From the NCBI GenBank assembly GCA_028289405.1, contig JANQPP010000047.1, positions 1 through 64,000 of the forward strand: a stretch of DNA of 64,000 nucleotides. Direction: 5' to 3'. Source of the DNA: Pirellulales bacterium. GTDB lineage: Bacteria > Planctomycetota > Planctomycetia > Pirellulales > JANQPP01. Positions 62,752-64,000 of the stretch are shown here, in pieces (within the stretch, counting starts at the first letter, position 1; each line of letters opens with the position of its first letter). A program made the translations under genes and the position numbers. The notes under the pieces are model-generated. The model was given only the letters and a program-made list of their open reading frames with translations, ran no database searches and was not told where the DNA came from.

Positions 62752-64000
62752 ATGTCCTCTACTCACGGGACACACGCCGAGCGACGAAGAGTCGTGGTGA
62801 CGGGAGCTGGGTGGACAACTCCCATGGGCATCGATCTGGAATCGGTCTGGCAGGGGCTCTTGCGTGGCGAATCCGGCGTGGCCAAGACCACCGTGTTCGA
62901 CGCGAGCCATTTTCCCACGCAAATCTCCGCCGAAGTTCGCGATTGGGACGATGCCTTGCTAGGCGCTGAGCACGATCGCTGGAAGTACAGCGGACGTCAC
63001 ACGCGGTTCGGCATCGCCGCCGCCCGCATGGCCATGGAGCATGCCGGGCTGCAAGACAAAGACATCTCGCCGACCCGGTTCGGAGTTTACCTGGGCGCGG
63101 GCGAAGGACAACAAGATTTCGATTGCTTTACCCGGATGATGGCGAGTGCCCTGGAAAACGGGGAATTGAACGTCGCCAAATTCACCAAAGCCGGGATTGA
63201 GACGCTCCACCCGGTCGCCGAATTGGAGCAGGAACCGAACATGCCGGCGGGGCACATCGCCAGCCTCTTCAACGCCCAAGGTCCGAATGTCAATTGTCTG
63301 ACCGCTTGTGCCGCGAGCAGCCAAGCCGTGGGCGAAGCGACCGAAATCATCCGCCGGGGAGATGCGGACGTAATGCTCTCGGGTGGGACCCACAGCATGA
63401 TCCACCCCTTTGGCGTCACGGGATTCAATCTGCTTACCGCTCTCAGCACGAGCAACGACGAACCGACCAAGGCCTCGCGTCCGTTCGACCTGCATCGTGA
63501 CGGATTCGTCCTAGGGGAAGGGGCCGCCATGGTGGTGCTGGAAGAATTGGAGCATGCCCGCGCGCGGGGAGCCCAAATTCTCGGCGAGATCGCCGGGTAT
63601 GGTTCCACGGCCGACGCTTTTCGCATCACGGATACGCACCCCGAAGGTCGAGGGGCGATCCGCTGCATGCAAATGGCTCTAGACGATGCGGGCCTCAATA
63701 CCGAGGACATCCACTACATCAACGCCCACGGCACGAGCACCGCCGTGAACGACCGCGTGGAAACTCTGGCCATCAAGCAGGTTTTTGGCGAACAGGCGGC
63801 CCAAATCCCTGTCTCCAGCACCAAGAGCATGATGGGGCACCTCATCGCCGCGGCGGGGGCCACGGAATTGATCATCTGCCTGCTGGCCATTCGTGACGGC
63901 GTGGCTCCACCCACGATCAACTACGAAACCCCCGATCCAGACTGCGATTTGGACTACGTGCCCAACGTCGCTCGGGAAATCCGCTGCCACCACGCTCTGA
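62752..64000 (+). CDS. Beta-ketoacyl-ACP synthase (FabF-like), partial
   Basis: The gene begins at the ATG at 62752 (AAAGGG upstream) and is open to the window edge, 416 codons without a stop. It reads VVVTGAGWTTPMGIDLESVW at the start, NCLTACAASSQAVGE with the catalytic Cys, YINAHGTSTAVND with the first His and MMGHLIAAAGA with the second. It is the elongating ketosynthase of the adjoining acyl cluster, which also has two dehydratases and an ACP. The end of the protein and any following genes are outside the window. Confidence 0.95.
   Translation, partial: MSSTHGTHAERRRVVVTGAGWTTPMGIDLESVWQGLLRGESGVAKTTVFDASHFPTQISAEVRDWDDALLGAEHDRWKYSGRHTRFGIAAARMAMEHAGLQDKDISPTRFGVYLGAGEGQQDFDCFTRMMASALENGELNVAKFTKAGIETLHPVAELEQEPNMPAGHIASLFNAQGPNVNCLTACAASSQAVGEATEIIRRGDADVMLSGGTHSMIHPFGVTGFNLLTALSTSNDEPTKASRPFDLHRDGFVLGEGAAMVVLEELEHARARGAQILGEIAGYGSTADAFRITDTHPEGRGAIRCMQMALDDAGLNTEDIHYINAHGTSTAVNDRVETLAIKQVFGEQAAQIPVSSTKSMMGHLIAAAGATELIICLLAIRDGVAPPTINYETPDPDCDLDYVPNVAREIRCHHAL

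Noticed and set aside
1..64000. CRISPR array or phage module
   Set aside because: No regularly spaced short direct repeats and no phage structural or integrase genes were seen.

Overview
The window reads as a chromosomal segment of a planctomycete (PVC superphylum). The evidence is the combination of three sulfatases with formylglycine motifs, a DUF1559 pseudopilin-like protein, PEP-CTERM/dockerin proteins, a LEPR-XLL-type surface protein with cadherin-like repeats, a DUF1501 protein next to a ThuA-domain protein, and a giant five-haem PVC-type cytochrome/dehydrogenase. Coding is dense, mostly on the minus strand. I see no rRNA, tRNA or CRISPR array.

Layout: 1-876 is a broken ISKra4-type transposase. 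877-8256 holds exported and surface proteins (lipoprotein, DUF1559, two PEP-CTERM proteins, Cys-rich porin-like protein). 8508-9424 is an ECF sigma/anti-sigma pair. 9585-11709 is a two-gene arginine-to-proline cassette (arginine dihydrolase/deiminase-like plus ornithine cyclodeaminase-like), which looks like a split form of cyanobacterial ArgZ/AgrE. 12082-14214 is an ArsR-SRPBCC-DinB-membrane protein group with an operator-like palindrome over the arsR start. 14653-20801 holds a GT2-TPR glycosyltransferase, a DUF3291 protein and the 1256-residue surface protein. 20933-26321 has a frameshifted esterase, an FAD oxidoreductase, mutM, a BtuF-like protein and an EamA transporter. 26353-33190 has two sulfatases around a three-gene ABC exporter operon. 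33304-34320 is a DUF3179 gene with one in-frame TGA exactly where the first Cys of its CxxC motif belongs, so it is a probable selenoprotein. A small 12-Cys secreted protein converges on it. 35052-41742 holds zwf, a DHFR-like reductase and the five-haem protein. 41907-44603 is a membrane protein/GT2 pair; 44620-48961 is ThuA, DUF1501 and a sulfatase. 49088-56007 is a complex I membrane-arm set (J-K-L-M-N) in which K, L and M have lost residues considered essential for proton transfer. 56703-60664 holds a DAACS symporter and a prolyl oligopeptidase. 61031 to the end is a FabZ-ACP-FabZ-FabF cluster that runs off the window.

Two dispersed intergenic repeat families are visible by direct comparison: a ~167-bp element (2499-2665 and 34888-35053) and a ~71-bp element (37239-37309 and, inverted, 58299-58369). 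A second transposase remnant lies at 14275-14480.

The observations most worth follow-up are the UGA-containing DUF3179 gene with a SECIS-like hairpin, the degenerate complex I-like membrane arm, and the split arginine-to-proline cassette.
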